Assembly: GCA_916048095.2 (NCBI GenBank)
Contig: OU696592.1
Location: 5,205,427-5,269,426 of the forward strand
Direction: 5' to 3'
DNA: 64,000 nt
Source: Sacculina carcini
Lineage: Eukaryota; Arthropoda; Thecostraca; Sacculinidae
Numbering within the stretch: position 1 is the first letter of the stretch; each line of letters starts with the position of its first letter. The notes beneath the pieces were generated by a model. The model was given only the letters and a program-made list of their open reading frames with translations, was not told the origin of the DNA and did no database searches. The position numbers were made by a program, and so were the translations under genes. Of the stretch, positions 12,480 to 24,664 are shown piece after piece.

Positions 12480-13110
12480 TTATTGGGACTGATGAGGCTC
12501 CGTTGACGTTACGTCGTCAAGACCTGGACCAAGATTATCAAATTTGATATTATATATAGCAATCTGTAGTGCGCCCCGTGCAACAGCATCATGAACCACT
12601 TCGTGGAACCTGCCAGAAGCACACGCGTAGCGCTCTCTGCCATGTCTACATTGTGTGAGTGTGTCATTGGAAGAGGGGCACTCGTCCTCTGCATCTTCAA
12701 GCCCAGTGCAACTATGTGCATGTATGTACCAGTGTCGTATGCCGTGTGTCACAATAAACAGTCGGTCCTTAACATGTGTGTCTGGACCGACTGTTCTACA
12801 TACTCGTCATCTAATTGCGCCTCTCTTTTAGCAGCCGTGTGTGACTCGTCATTAAGGACGCCCCACCATAAGATGCTGACAAGAGTTAGCAGCAATGACA
12901 CACATAGCGCCAGGCACAGAGTACAGCGAATATACTGTACACCCCGGATATAAGATATGCGGATAAAGAAGAACGCCGGATATAAGTGAAACCAGAATAA
13001 GAGTTCAGTTTGACTGGCAGTCTGCTATCCAGAATCATCTGATAAATCCATAGAATGTATAGGAAATTCATGCAAAAATCGAAAAAAGCATGCGCGCTGT
13101 TTGCGTGCAC
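12480..13110 (-). pseudogene. Membrane-type small ORF, copy 2 (frameshifted)
   Basis: Same architecture as at 8,088-8,635. The ATG and MILDSRLPVKLNSYSGF start, hydrophobic segment, and tail with ECPSSNDTLTQCRHGRERYA and GRFHEVVHDAVARG are recognisable. One G is missing in the run near 12,913 (GCCAGGCAC against GCCAGGGCAC in copy 3), which shifts the frame inside the hydrophobic segment. The tail from 12,752 to 12,480 is open. One cysteine of the CPSC pair is serine here. The LINE at 13,338 inserted upstream of it. Most likely a decayed duplicate. Confidence 0.45.
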
Positions 13111-13337
13111 ATTTTACTGATATTTTATTAATTGCGCATATTCGCACATGAGTTTCAATAAATACGACAATAATCAATATGCACATACTAGCTTTTACAT
13201 TGTACCTTTTGAGCGGAGTCACGCTCAGTCATTGTATATACAATCGCAATCATATATACGAGGACAATTTCGTAACGATAAACCCGTGCCCGCGATTCCA
13301 TTTTCGGCGCATGCTGGCGTAATGCTGCAATGTGGTC

Positions 13338-14513
13338 ACTTCTCCCAGACGTCACGTATATATCGTCGACGGGCGTATCATTCATCACTGACGCGGAGGT
13401 GAGGTCTTTGTGTACGGAGTTGATCGCCAATAAGAGTCACTGTGTGCATTTATATACCGATGGGTCGAAAGTGGGCGACAAAGTGGGCTGTGCTGTTGTC
13501 GTGTCAAATGTGCCCCAGCAGCAGGTGTTTCGATACCGCCTACCGGCATACGTTTCTTCTTTCCATGCGGAGTTATATGCCCTCTATCGTGCCCTGATGC
13601 TGGTAGACACTTTGAACTTAAATACCACAGTCATTTTCACAGACTCCAAATCATCACTCCAGCACATTTCACAAACGTCATCGCATGATTTTATTCATTA
13701 TCGTATTTTAACCTTGTATCATAAATTGACACATGCAGGCAGGACATGTGAATTCGTCTGGATCCCGGGCCACAAGGGCATTCCTGGTAACGAATGCGCG
13801 GATCGCGAAGCCAAATTAGCCTAAACGAGGTGGGGGTGGAAGATTATCCCTTCAACAAGAGTCTTGTGTACTCCCTCGTAGACCAGCACGTGTCCAGGTT
13901 TTGGCAGCAACGTTGGCAACAGATGCGAAACCAATATGCTCTTGGTCGAATTACCGATCAGGTAGGCCCTCAGCCCATATCAATGGCCGTCTCTCCGAGA
14001 CAAGAGAGGCTGATGACCAGACTGCGAATTGGCCACACGAGATTAACGCACGGTTACCTGATAGATAATCTGCCGCCTCCAGTCTGTGCTCGATGTAACT
14101 GCCCACTCACTGTACAACATTTTCTCATAGACTGCGTGCTCTATAGCTCCCAGCGCCAGCATCTCATATCTCACTGCGCTCGTCAACGACAGGAGCCGAG
14201 CGTCAAAACAGTTTTGGGTTCAGGAAATTCAGAGACGTATAGATTGGTTTTAAATTTTCTTCGTGAAACTGGTCTCGACAGTGCAGTATGACGTGGACTG
14301 ACGGTGATTTCAGTTCAGTTATAAAAAAAAAAATTTCATCGGTCACACATATCGTAATCCTTTTAATAATTTTTATAGCATCGTTTTATTATATAGACAA
14401 CTCCTTGCCCAATTCCTGACGTTTTTGACTTGACGTATGACAACGTTTCCGTGATAACGTTTCTGGCGCGAAATGGTCGATCTCGGCTGAAGCGCTTTTC
14501 CAACAACAACAAC
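13338..14513 (+). mobile_element. 5'-truncated LINE, RNase H to 3' tail, with TSD
   Basis: Insertion bounded by ATGTGGTC target duplications (13,330-13,337 and 14,514-14,521), with a (CAA)n tail. Unit 1 shows the uninterrupted site. The first frame (to ~13,824) is an RNase H domain: LYTDGSKVGDKVGCAVV, FHAELYAL, FTDSKSSL, WIPGHKGIPGNECADREAK. A one-base shift near 13,815 moves the reading to the next frame (to 14,291), which carries RLRIGHTRLTHGYL and the zinc-knuckle-like CARCNCPLTVQHFLIDC of Jockey/R1-type elements. It lacks ORF1, endonuclease and RT. The LINE at 46,811-47,269 is the same family (same GCGCGAAATGGTCGA tail region). Non-autonomous, dead. Confidence 0.9.
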
Positions 14514-14521
14514 ATGTGGTC

Positions 14522-15220
14522 CGTGGTATTTAGGTGGGTCTTGCTTTCGCTTTTGAACTTGCACATGCAGTTTATATCAACTGTATTGTTTGTATTGTCA
14601 CAACTATTGCTTCTTAAACCAGCAGCCCCACGAATTTCGTGCGATATTTTGTTGATTTTCATACTGAAAATGACATCCACAATATAGGAGCTTTTTCCAT
14701 TAAATTCTAATCTGGTCTCATTATGTTATTGGTAATAAACTGGCAACCCAGGTTTGGAGATTTCAGGTTTGGAGACGTCAACTATATTATCTAGTGAAGC
14801 ATTTCGGTAATATGCTATTGATAATGTAGCGGCTCTTATATGATATGATTAAGTATTTTACGTTTTATACAGGCGCCGAATTTTGAATGCGTTGTGTGTG
14901 CATTGTGCACATCTACACGCTATTTACGATTGAATATTTCTTACTCAAGGTATATGAGTACCACGTGGTTGTAGCGTTGGTTTGTTAGCTGCGATAGTGA
15001 ACTGACAGCTACGAGCAAGAGCCTAATTCAGCACAGATATTCTACTGCACTCTGGAAACACAGCGGATATGTTGACAAGACGCGCACTGCGAATACAAAG
15101 AACGAAAGGCGACGGTGAGAATTTGACCGCAACTCACCCACTATCCTCACTATAAATTAAAGTATTTACAATAAACAAGGGCACATTTATAAGAAAGCGC
15201 AAATACACATTGACACCAAA

Positions 15221-15284
<64 letters not shown>

Positions 15285-15684
15285 ACAACGACTTCGTGGG
15301 AATATATTTTACGATGACGCTTCTGTTTTTACTTATTTTACTTATTATTATTACTTACTTATTATGTTATTATTATAAGATCTATGTGCTAGCCACTATC
15401 CTGCATGAACCACATTGAACAAACATGATCTCTTGTTTTTTGCATGATCTTCAGACATTTTCAAAGAATCATTGAGATACAAAACAGTGTCAAGGGCCTG
15501 CATGTTCTCGACCTCTGTGGTGGTCAGTTTCAGGAAGGACTAACTGATATCGCTCATTGCATAATAACGTTTAGGTGTTGCATGTATCCGTCATATATCA
15601 TATTGTCCTATATATCCGTTATGATTGATACTTGTTAATAGTAGAATTTCACGTGTTTCTCGTTACTGCAATGTGTATGTGTAG
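14522..15684. other. Intergenic block of unit 2 with expanded (TA)n
   Basis: Matches 8,990-10,125 and 53,547-54,361. The (TA)n tract at 15,218-15,282 is about 30 dinucleotides here but only about 3-5 at the same place in the other two copies. The candidate small exon recurs at 15,462-15,538. No gene. Confidence 0.55.
15218..15282. repeat. (TA)n microsatellite, unit-specific expansion
   Basis: A run of about 30 TA dinucleotides. The paralogous sites at 9,765 and 53,990 are GTTTATATAAATC and TTTATATATATC, so the expansion followed duplication. Confidence 0.9.
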
Positions 15685-16517
15685 ACAGTCATGTTTCGCC
15701 TGAAGTTGTACGGATCAATTCTGATTCGCCCGAGACGCAGCCTCGTCATGACTGCAGTAACCGACCACGACCTCACAAATGTTATTTGTGTGGCAAGACG
15801 TTCAAGAGAAGTCACCATCTTTCCCTGCACATAATGACACATACAGGACAAAGGTCGCATGAATGTGAGTTGTGCAATAAGAAATTCGCACAGAAAAACA
15901 CTCTCACCATTCACATGAGAACACATAGTGGAGAGAAGCCGTACGAATGTGAGTTATGCAATAGATTCATGCATAAACGCAATCTTACTAGGCACATGGT
16001 AACTCACAGTGGAGAGAAGCCTTACGAGTGTGAGTTGTGTGATCAAAGATTCACGTGTAAGGCGAATCTCTTATATCACATAAGAACACACACAGGGGAG
16101 AAGCCGTACAAGTGTGAGTTGTGTAATAAGAGATTCACACAGAAAAGCCATGTCACAACTCACATGAGAATACACAATGGAGATAAACCATACGAATGTG
16201 AGTTGTGCAATAAGAAATTTTCACAAAAGAGGTATCTCACTTCACACATGAGAACACACAGTGGAGAGAAGGTGTACAAGTGTGATGTATGCAATAAGCG
16301 ATTTACGTTTTTTCACTCACTTTCTCGACACATGAGAACACACACAGGAGAGAAACCGTTCAAATGCGAGATGTGCAACAAGATATTCTCACAAAGTTGC
16401 GCTCTCACCAGTCACATGAGAACACACACAGGAGAGAAACCATTCAAATGTGAATTGTGTGATCGGAGATTCAGGAATAGTTCAAACCTTTCAGTACACA
16501 GGAAAACACATAGGTAG
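15685..16517 (+). CDS. C2H2 zinc-finger protein, terminal exon (9 fingers)
   Basis: Paralogue of the 10,126-11,129 exon with the same upstream acceptor (GTGTAG at 15,679-15,684) and the same lead-in residues (SPEVVRINSDSPETQPRHDC). There are nine fingers. Finger 3 (YECELCNRFMHKRNLTRH) has 11 rather than 12 residues between the second Cys and first His, which fits an in-frame 3-bp loss and may weaken it. The linker after finger 1 is TGQRS instead of TGEKP. Fingers 5-9 and the 3' region are almost the same as fingers 7-11 of the copy at 54.4 kb. No in-frame ATG precedes the fingers. Expected to act as a nuclear DNA-binding protein if expressed; there is no stop or frameshift, so it may be functional. 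Confidence 0.75.
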
Positions 16518-16944
16518 ATGTACAAGTGTGATGTCTGCACAAGTGTGAATAGTGAATGTACAAGTGTGATGAGAGGATGTCTTGTATTCCACAAGAGAGC
16601 ACGTGCTAGAACTATCACAAGACATTCATACAAGTATTACTTGTGTGGCAAGAATTTACACTAAGTTTTCAATGCATATGGAAGCACGTATTGTAGGTGA
16701 ACTGTGAAACTATGATTGTAGAAGATGTTGCTTTTGCTGACATTAGTGGCTTGGACATTTGATAGAGAATATAATCTTGAAGAAAGTTCGTTTTTGTTGA
16801 TGGTCGTCATATCAAATGTTATTTACATGGTTGCGAGTAAATTTTATTGTTGTCTGCTTGTTTCACGTGGTGGCATAATATTTTTATTCTTCAGTAATGT
16901 ACAATTTTATGCGTTTATATGTGTGCACGTTTTGCATCGCTAAC
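16518..16944. other. 3' region of the 9-finger gene
   Basis: In-frame degenerate finger remnant after the TAG (KCDVCTSVNSGCTSVMRG), then the GTTGCTTTTGCTGACATTAG block. It ends in the CTAAC (16,940-16,944) that was the gypsy target in this family. No gene. Confidence 0.6.
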
Positions 16945-16969
16945 CGTAGTGATATTGTTGTTATTTCTG
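16945..16969 (+). mobile_element. 25-bp stub of a gypsy 5' LTR
   Basis: CGTAGTGATATTGTTGTTAT and the next five bases are identical to the first 25 bp of the LTR at 55,793 and follow the same CTAAC target. The rest of the element is missing; the stub is fused straight to zinc-finger coding sequence. This is the scar of a deletion that removed the element and the start of the next zinc-finger array. Confidence 0.85.
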
Positions 16970-17999
16970 ACACATACAGGACACATACAGGACATAGGTC
17001 GCATGAATGTGAGTTGTTCAATAAGAAATTCACACAGAAAAACACTCTCACAACTCACATGAGAATACACAATGGAGATAAACCATACGAATGTGAGTTG
17101 TGCAATAGGAAATTCACACGGAAATGCACTCTCACTAGGCATATGGTAACTCACAGTGGAGAGAAACCATACGAATGTGAGTTATGCGATCAGAGATTCA
17201 CGCATAAAAGTTCTGTGACAATTCACATGAGAACACACAATGGAGATGAACAATACGAATGTGAGTTGTGCAATAAGAGATTTTCGCAAAATATGTATCT
17301 CACTAAGCACATGAGAACACACAGTGGGGATAAACCATACGAATGTGAGTTGTGCAATGAGAGATTTTCGCAAAAGAGGTATCTCAGTTCACACATGAGG
17401 ACGCACAGTGGAGAGAAGGCGTTCAAGTGTGATGTATGTTATAAGCGATTTACATTTTTCACTCATTTTCTCTACACATGAGAACACACACAGGAGAGAA
17501 ACCGTTCAAGTGTGAGATGTGCAATAAGAGATTCATTCGAAGTGGCGATCTCACCAGTCACATGAGAACACACACAGGAGAGAAACCGTACAAGTGTGAG
17601 ATGTGCAATAAGATATTCTCACATAGTAGCGCTCTCACCAGGCACATGAGAACACACACAGGAGAGAATCCGTACGAATGTGAATTATGTAATAAGAGAT
17701 TTTCGCAAAATTGCAATCTCAGTTCACACATGAGAACACACACAGGAGAGAAACCGTACAAGTGTGAGATGTGCAATAAGATATTCTCACATAGTAGCGC
17801 TCTCACCAGGCACATGAGAACACACACAGGAGAGAATCCGTACGAATGTGAATTATGTAATAAGAGATTTTCGCAAAATGGCAATCTCAGTTCACACATG
17901 AGAACACACACAGGAGAGAAGCCGTACAAGTGTGAATTGTGTGATCGGAGATTCAGGAATCTTTCAAGCCTTTCAGTACACATGAAGACACATAGGTAG
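16970..17999 (+). pseudogene. C2H2 zinc-finger array, 12 fingers, frameshifted
   Basis: Starts abruptly in a finger linker with an 11-bp ACACATACAGG duplication after an LTR stub, so the proper 5' end is gone. Finger 1 has lost its second cysteine (CELF). Fingers 2-5 are normal. In finger 6 one T is missing from the T-run near 17,456 (compare 10,836 and 16,309), which shifts the frame; the remaining fingers 7-12 are open from 17,478 to the TAG at 17,999. Fingers 8-9 and 10-11 are a 168-bp tandem duplication that differs at one base (QNCN versus QNGN). With no start and a frameshift it is a pseudogene, though the second half alone encodes six sound fingers. Confidence 0.85.
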
Positions 18000-18404
18000 A
18001 TGCACAAGTGTTATTTCTGCACAAGAGTGAATAGTGGATGTACAGGTGTGATGAGAGGATATCATGTATAACAAGAGAGCACGTGCTAGAACTATCACAA
18101 GACATTCATACAAGTATTACTTTTGTTGCTTTTTGCTGACATTAGTGGCTTTGACATTTGATAGAGAATGGAATCTTGGAGAAAGTTCGTTGTTATTGAT
18201 GGTCATCGTGTCAAATTTTATTTGCATGGTTGCGAGTAAATTCGTCACGTGTGTATATGACGGTGTCTGCTTGTGTCACATGTTGGCGCAATATTTTGAT
18301 GATACAGTAATGTACACTTTTATGCGTTTAAGTGTGTTCACGTTTTGCATGGGTAACATTCTTAATTTTTTTATACTGTCTTGTATGTGTGTGCGTGTGA
18401 GACA
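18000..18404. other. 3' region of unit 2, truncated
   Basis: Degenerate finger remnant, then the GTTGCTTTTTGCTGACATTA block. It ends at a junction near 18,402 (GTGCGTGTGAG/ACACACGCG) where about 0.75 kb present in unit 1 (end of the 3' region, spacer and C-terminus of the membrane ORF) is missing. Confidence 0.6.
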
Positions 18405-18820
18405 CACGCGTAGTGCTCTGTGCCATGTCTACATTGTGTGAGTGTGTCATTGAAAGAGGGGCACTCGTCCTCTGCATTTTCAAGCGCAGTGCAACTATGT
18501 GCATGTATGTACCAGTGTCGTATGCCGTGTGTCACAATAAACAGTCGGTCCATAACGTGTGTCTGGACCGACTGTTCTACATACTCGTCATCTAATTGCG
18601 CCTCTCTGTTAGCAGCTGTGTGTGACTCGACATTAAGGACGACCCACCATAAGATGCTGACAAGAGTTAGCAGCAATGACACACATAGCGCCAGGGCACA
18701 GAGTACAGCGAATATACTGTACACCCCGGATATAAAATATGCGGATAAATTAGAACGCCGGATATAAGCGAAACCAGAATAAGAGTTCAGTTTGACTGGC
18801 AGTCTGCTATCCAGAATCAT
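18371..18820 (-). pseudogene. Membrane-type small ORF, copy 3 (open but C-terminally truncated)
   Basis: The only copy with an uninterrupted frame through the hydrophobic segment: ATG at 18,820, 149 codons. Residues ~34-62 (SIFAVLCALALCVSLLLTLV and following SILWWVV) form one convincing transmembrane helix. There is no clear cleavage site, so a signal-anchor is likely. Beyond it come a charged linker (REAQLDDEYVEQSVQTHVMD) and cysteines at about 110, 120, 130 and 139. The CPSC cysteine of copy 1 is Phe here. From about residue 140 the frame leaves the family because a deletion junction at ~18,402 replaced the conserved GRFHEVVHDAVARG tail. Unknown family. Probably a relic, but this copy shows the ancestral frame best. 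Confidence 0.45.
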
Positions 18821-19918
18821 CTAATAAATACATAGAATGTATAGGAAATTCATGCAAAAATCGAAAAAAACATGCTCATTTCAGTGATATTATATTTATT
18901 GCGCATATTTGCACATGTGTTTCAATAAATAAGACAATAATCAATATGCACATACTAGCTTTTACGTTGTACCTTGTTGTTGTTGTTGTTGATGAATACT
19001 GCATATAGCTCTGGATAGGCTCAAATGCTACATTGTACCTTTTGAGCGGAGTCACGCTCAGCCATTGTATATATAATCGCAAGCATATATACGAGGACAA
19101 TTTCGTAAAGATAAACCTGTGCTCGCGATTGCATTTTCGGCGCATGGTGGCGTAATGTTGAAATGTGGTCTGTTGTATTTAGGTGGGTCTCGCTTTGAAC
19201 TTGTACATGCAGTTTATATCAACTGTATTTTCGTTATTTAATTCCTACTTAAGTCTTATGATACTATTGCTTCTTAAACCAGCAGGTCCACGAATTTCGT
19301 GTGATATTTTATTTATTTTCATATTGAAAATGACATCCACAATATAGGTGTTTCCATTAAATTCTAATCTGGTCTCATTATGTTATTGGTAATAAACTGG
19401 CAACTCAGGTTTGGAGGTTTCATGTTTGGAGACGTCAACTATATTTTCAATGAGAATCTAGTGAAGCATTTGGGTTATATGCTATTGATAATGTAGCGGC
19501 TCTTATATGCCAAGGAATCGCTCTCATCCTCCTTTCCTCAAGCATCTATCTCTGCTCAACCACGTATCTTTCCGAAAATCACTGTACCAAACGTTCCTAC
19601 ATCGATGACTTCATCATCCCTCATCAATTCCATCGCTGCCAAAAATCCTTAACAACAACTTCTGGTGCAAGTATAGTGACTTGTGTAGTCAATAAATAGA
19701 TATTGGGTGTCGCATTGATCCAGACGGAACACCAATGTGTGCCCGAGTGCCTCAGTGTGAAACGTACGGCTTTCCACTGCATTTATGTGCGCTAAAAAGT
19801 ACTGGTGTAATTGATTTCAGGCAAATTCAGTAGCTTGGAAAATGTGCAAGAAAAATATTACCACATTACGGTGGTCCGTAACCGCTCAAAAGACCTAGAA
19901 AAAAAGCTAGGCGAAGAG
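18821..19918. other. Intergenic block of unit 3, then unrelated sequence
   Basis: 18,821-19,510 matches the unit's intergenic block. It holds a ~57-bp LINE scar at 18,975-19,031. At about 19,510 it breaks into unrelated sequence with no recognisable gene. Confidence 0.5.
18975..19031 (-). mobile_element. Ultra-short LINE 3'-end insertion (~57 bp)
   Basis: (GTT)n followed by GATGAATACTGCATATAGCT and GGATAGGCTCAAATG is the reverse complement of the LINE 3' end seen at 27.6 kb. It is flanked by TTGTACCT-type repeats (ACGTTGTACCT and ACATTGTACCT); unit 1 has a single ACATTGTACCT. Confidence 0.75.
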
Positions 19919-20120
19919 CAGTGACGGCGCCAAGGGGGATTGAGCCCCCAAATTATGCCAAGACCCCCCTAAGCCTCCCCCGAATCTTAATCATGAACAT
20001 TAAATTTTCTTACAACTGTAAATGAAACTGTTGTCCCACAAATTACCCTAACAAACCCCCACAACTTTTCCCTTAGCCCTCCCTCAGCCCCCCATCGTAA
20101 GCATCCTGGCGCCGCCACTG
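19919..20120. mobile_element. 202-bp hAT-type MITE
   Basis: Termini CAGTGACGGCGCCAAG and, inverted, CAGTGGCGGCGCCAGG, with near-matching 8-bp target duplications GCGAAGAG and TCGAAGAG. Interior C/A-rich, non-coding. CAGTG ends and 8-bp duplications are typical of hAT-superfamily MITEs. Confidence 0.85.
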
Positions 20121-20497
20121 TCGAAGAGAAAATACTAGATAATTCAAGAAGTTACAACAAAAATGAATATTATTAAATGATAACAAATATAACTGAATAT
20201 GTGAATGAATATCAATCAACATACGAGTGAATACAAATCGAATTCAATATATAACAGCCAACAATAAACATGACAGTAGAAAACAACAAACAAGAATAAA
20301 TAAAAATATTATTTAGTAAATAACAACGACCAACAATATATAAATCATTAAAAATACAACAAACAGAAAAATAATAATCAATACAAATATTAAATTTGTG
20401 TATCACTACACTGCAGGTTTTACGCTTTATTTATATTATAAATTCATGAGAGAGAAGCAGAGGAGAGAAGCCGTACGAATGTGAATTATGTAATAAG
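20121..20497. other. AT-rich spacer ending in a zinc-finger scrap
   Basis: No gene over most of the stretch. From about 20,456 it reads as zinc-finger sequence (GEKPYECELCNK) up to the hAT insertion at 20,498. Confidence 0.6.
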
Positions 20498-22226
20498 TAG
20501 GGCTGTCAAAAAAGTAACCTAAAAATCAGAAAAAAGTAACTTTATTTTCGAGAAAAAGTAACCTAAAAAAGTAACCTAAAAATAACCTGAGTTTTAATGT
20601 TATTATCACTTTTGTATCGCTTTATCACATGTTTATCACGCCTTTGCTGATTAGTGCGCTATATGAAATACACGGTTTGTTTGTTGTTTGTTTGTGAACA
20701 TATAAAGTAACCTAATAACCAATAAAAAAGTAACCTAAAAATAACCTCCTTCAAAAAAGGTCAATTTCTGTTTGCAGTTCTGAAGGAAGAAAATACACTA
20801 GTCCTTCTATCCTATTTCCGAGTTGGTACTATTTATTATTGTACTATATAATATTGAATCATATTTATTGGTGTTATTGTTTATTGAATCATATTTATTT
20901 GTGTTGTTGTTACTTATTGAATCATATTTATGTTTATTGTTGGATGTTTCTTATTGAATCATATGTATTGTTCTTGATTGTTATTTATTAATTATTTATT
21001 AATATTTATTCTTATTTATTGATGGCTGTTATTTACTGAATCACATATTTATTGTTGATTGTTATTATTTATTGAGGAACGTGGGCGGAGTGAGATTATG
21101 GATTGTTATCGGATGATGGTTTATTATTTATTGTTATTTATTTATTATTTTCTTTCCAACTCTCTTTCTAGACTTTTTTCTCTTCGAACTCTCTTTCTCT
21201 CTGAATCTTTTAGGCGCTTCCGTACATGAGGCCACCTTAGGGTGGTAATAGTGCTTGCACTCTTCCCATGCTACTGGATTTGCCTGTAATTAATAATAAT
21301 AATAATAATATTTTTCCATCCTCTCTCCGATCTGGCACCATTTTACATCAAACCACCATAAGTGACTTACCATAATTTTGCTAACTTCGAAAAAAGGAGC
21401 ATAACCATCAAAATATAATTTCATGTGGAAGACTAATACAAATGCGAAATACACTAATTGCAAATGTAAATATTTGTAATAATGGTCGCAATAATGTTCC
21501 AAGGAAACTTTTTATCAAATAGCACGTACTACAGCTTGTATATTTGTGTGAGCGTAAACACTGCATGTGTGAATGCCCCCGTCCTCCCATATGTAGCACC
21601 CTGTGCTCACAGTCTTATAAATGTCAAATGTGGGAAAATGGCGCTCTCTCACGCCCTGAAAATCACATGCTAATTCCTGTTCAAGTAAATACGTACTGTC
21701 AAGTGCTACAGTGCATTATCTGGTATAGAGAGCTCACACATCGTACTATACCACGCTCCAAACATCTCACGACACCCTCCAGTTCGTCGACATTTTCTAA
21801 AATGGAATTACACTATCCTGCGTACCCAAAAACGTATATATATCGAGTAGCACAGATATTAAGATGAATACCAATTGCTAAATCCTTACAGCAGAAACTT
21901 TGACATTTCTTGATCTTCAGACCTAATAGTCCATCTCTTTTCCTATTTTATCCTCATATATACCGTTTTGTGCCTCTTATCTACAAAAAGTCACCGAACT
22001 TCGTGGTTAACTTACCTTATAACAAGAAAAATACCAAAAGCTAACCTGACGATAAACAGTAACCTTAAAAGCAAAAAAAGTAACCTAACGATGAAAAACT
22101 AACTTTTGGTAACCTAATAACTTTTTTAATAATTATCGTACACAACTTTTATATGCAGTTTTAGGTAGCTTATGAAAAAGTGACCTTTAGGTGAAAAAGT
22201 AACTTTATTAACTTTTGACAGCCCTA
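20498..22226. mobile_element. 1.73-kb non-autonomous hAT element
   Basis: Starts TAGGGCTGTCAAAA and ends with its reverse complement. It is flanked by perfect 8-bp duplications GTAATAAG (20,490-20,497 and 22,227-22,234). Both subterminal regions carry many copies of AAGTAACCTAA. The interior is AT-rich with TTATTGAATCATATTTATT reiterations (20,850-21,060) and a TAA tract at 21,285. No transposase motif is visible in any frame. It interrupts a zinc-finger codon run. Confidence 0.9.
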
Positions 22227-22840
22227 GTAATAAGAGATTTTCGCAAAATGGCAAGCTTTCAGTGTTATTTCTGCACAAGAGTGAATAGTGGATGTACAGG
22301 TGTGATGAGAGGATATCTTGTATTACACAAGAGAGCACGTGCTAGAACTATCACAAGACATTCATACAAGTATTATGTGTGTGGCAAGAATTTACAGTAA
22401 GTTGTCAATGCATATAGAAGCACGTATTGTAGATGAACTTTGAAACTATGTAGAATATGTTGCTTTTTGCTGACATTAGTGGCTTGGACATTTGATAGAA
22501 TGGAATATTGGAGAAAGTTCGTTGTTGTTGATGGTCATCGTGTCAAATGTTATTTGCATGGTTACGAGTGAATTCGTCAAGTGTGTATATGACGGTGTCT
22601 ATTTGTGTCACGTGGTGGCATACTATTTTTATGATACAGTAATGTACACTTTCATGCGTTTAAGTGTGTTCACGTTTTGCATGGGTAACATTCTAATTTT
22701 TTGTATATACTGTCGTGTATGTATGTGCGTGTGTGTTGGTTTGCACCTTCAATATATGCATTCTTGTTCCGACGTTGTTTTTGTGCGGTCTCGAGCAGCA
22801 CTCTCTCTGTGCTACACCAGATGTAACTGACGTTGAACTA
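22227..22840 (+). pseudogene. Zinc-finger remnant and 3' region of unit 3
   Basis: Resumes the finger broken by the hAT element (NKRFSQNGK in the correct frame). After a deletion it runs into the post-stop degenerate finger (CYFCTRVNSGCTGVMRG; ARTITRHSYKYYVCGKN), followed by the usual 3' block up to GTTGAACTA. Only one finger survives. Pseudogene. Confidence 0.75.
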
Positions 22841-24148
22841 TACCTTTTACAATTTCATTTGTCCCAACTGAAATCAAAGTTGTCCCAACTGAAATCATAA
22901 TTGTCCCAACTGAAATCAAAATTGTCCCAGCTAGAACCACAATGTATGTTATTGATTTTACATTTAATGTCAAACTAAATTGTTATCAGTACATTTTATT
23001 GTATTTTACATGAAAAATTTAGCATTAGTCGTAAAACATAGATATTTTCTATTTACTATGTACTATACAATTATGTGCTATGGTATGTACTACAATTACA
23101 ATACAATGCAGATATGTACCGTGCGTACTTACTTAATGAGGAACTCTATCAGCCAATATATTAATGTCAGCGTATATACCACCAGCGCGTGTACTTGAAT
23201 TCTAGCAACAAAGCAAGATATCACAACTCAACACAATCACAACAAAACATGAACATATGCCACTAAAACACCTTCACTAACAAACACGCACGAACGTTCT
23301 GCGCAAACAACTGCCCTATGGCGCGCACTCTATCAGCCAATATCAGGGTCAGCGTATAGAACCCCTGTTTTCGGAGAGCACTCGCGATCAAATCGTGCAC
23401 ACACATACACACACGCACACACACACACACGCACACACACACGCACACACACACACACACATCTACAGAAACATCACACTTTCAGAGACGGTACATTCCG
23501 TCTTATGGCAAGTGTTCAGGCATCACGTGTGTCGTTGCTAGCCATCTGTACTATGTTTAATATTGTACGGTATATATATTTGTGTATGGTGTCTATTTGT
23601 GTGTGCGAGGTAGTGTGAGTGTATGTATGTTGTATGCACGTGCTATGAGCGAGCAGGGGATGCAGGGGGTGGGCAGTGCGCGTCTTGGGGCAGTGCGCGC
23701 CATAGGGCAGTTGTTTGCGCAGAACGTTATTGCGTGTTTGTTAGTGAAGGTGTTTTAGTGGGCCATGCTGCGTTGTGATTGTGTTGAGTTGTGATATCTT
23801 GCTTTGTTCCTAGAATTTACATTGATATATTGGCTGATTGGCTGGCGGAGTTCCTCATAAAGTAAGTACGTACGGTACATATCTGCATTGGATTTGTAGT
23901 ACATACCATAGCACATAATTGTATAGTACATAGTAAGTAGTACATATCTGTGTTTTACGACTAATGCTAAATTTTTCATGTGAAATACAATAAAATGTAC
24001 GTATAACAATTAAATTTGATATTAAACGTAAAATCAATAACATACATTGTGGTTCTAGCTGGGACAGTTTTGATTTCAGTTGGGAAAACTTTGATTTCAG
24101 TTGGGACAACTTTGATTTCAGTTGGGACAAATGAAATTGTAAAAGGTA
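22841..24148. mobile_element. 1.3-kb foldback element with TA target and terminal iterons
   Basis: Ends TACCTTTTACAATTTCATTT and its inverse; the flanking TA is duplicated, and the uninterrupted site is seen in unit 1 (GAACTAGATAGAGAC). Each end carries four direct repeats of about 21 bp around TGTCCCAACTGAAATCAAA. The inverted arms extend roughly 450-500 bp on each side; the loop contains a (CA)n tract at 23,395-23,462. The TA duplication points to the Tc1/mariner superfamily. No transposase. Confidence 0.8.
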
Positions 24149-24664
24149 TAGATATAGACTTGGGGAACGCGTAATGGATTCAGCTCTTCTACGAACAAAA
24201 TGGCAGGCTTATACTTTTGCCACCATCGGTGTCTGCTGTGATATAGGGATGGAATCATACGACAGTGATAGCTCATTCCAATTTACGGTCCTTATAGTTC
24301 TTGTTATGCACGTTGGACTTGCGCTTGACCTATACTGACCTATACCGCGTATTACTGCTGAGAATAACATGTTCAAAAAATCGAATATGTTGAATGTTGT
24401 ATCTCAAATGTTCGACGCTCGAGGTAGTTGACACGAGGTAACGAACGAGAGTTCCTGATCAACGAGAGTTATTTCTGGAACACTCGTTAATCAGGTCGCC
24501 TCGCGGTTGCGCAGGCAAAGACATGATATGACTCCGGAGTCCACAGTGTCGTTTGAATGTGGTACACTACGCAGGAATACGTATGTCACCCGCAAGTTTC
24601 GCCAACTGTCGGTATCTTTATTGGGACTGATGAGGCTCCGTTGACGTTACGTCGTCAAGACCTG
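24149..24664. other. Spacer of unit 3 and stub of a fourth membrane ORF
   Basis: Matches 11,990-12,530, including the diverged hairpin near 24,450. The last ~70 bp correspond to the C-terminal codons and stop of the membrane-type ORF, cut off at a gypsy insertion after GTCAAGACCTG. Confidence 0.6.
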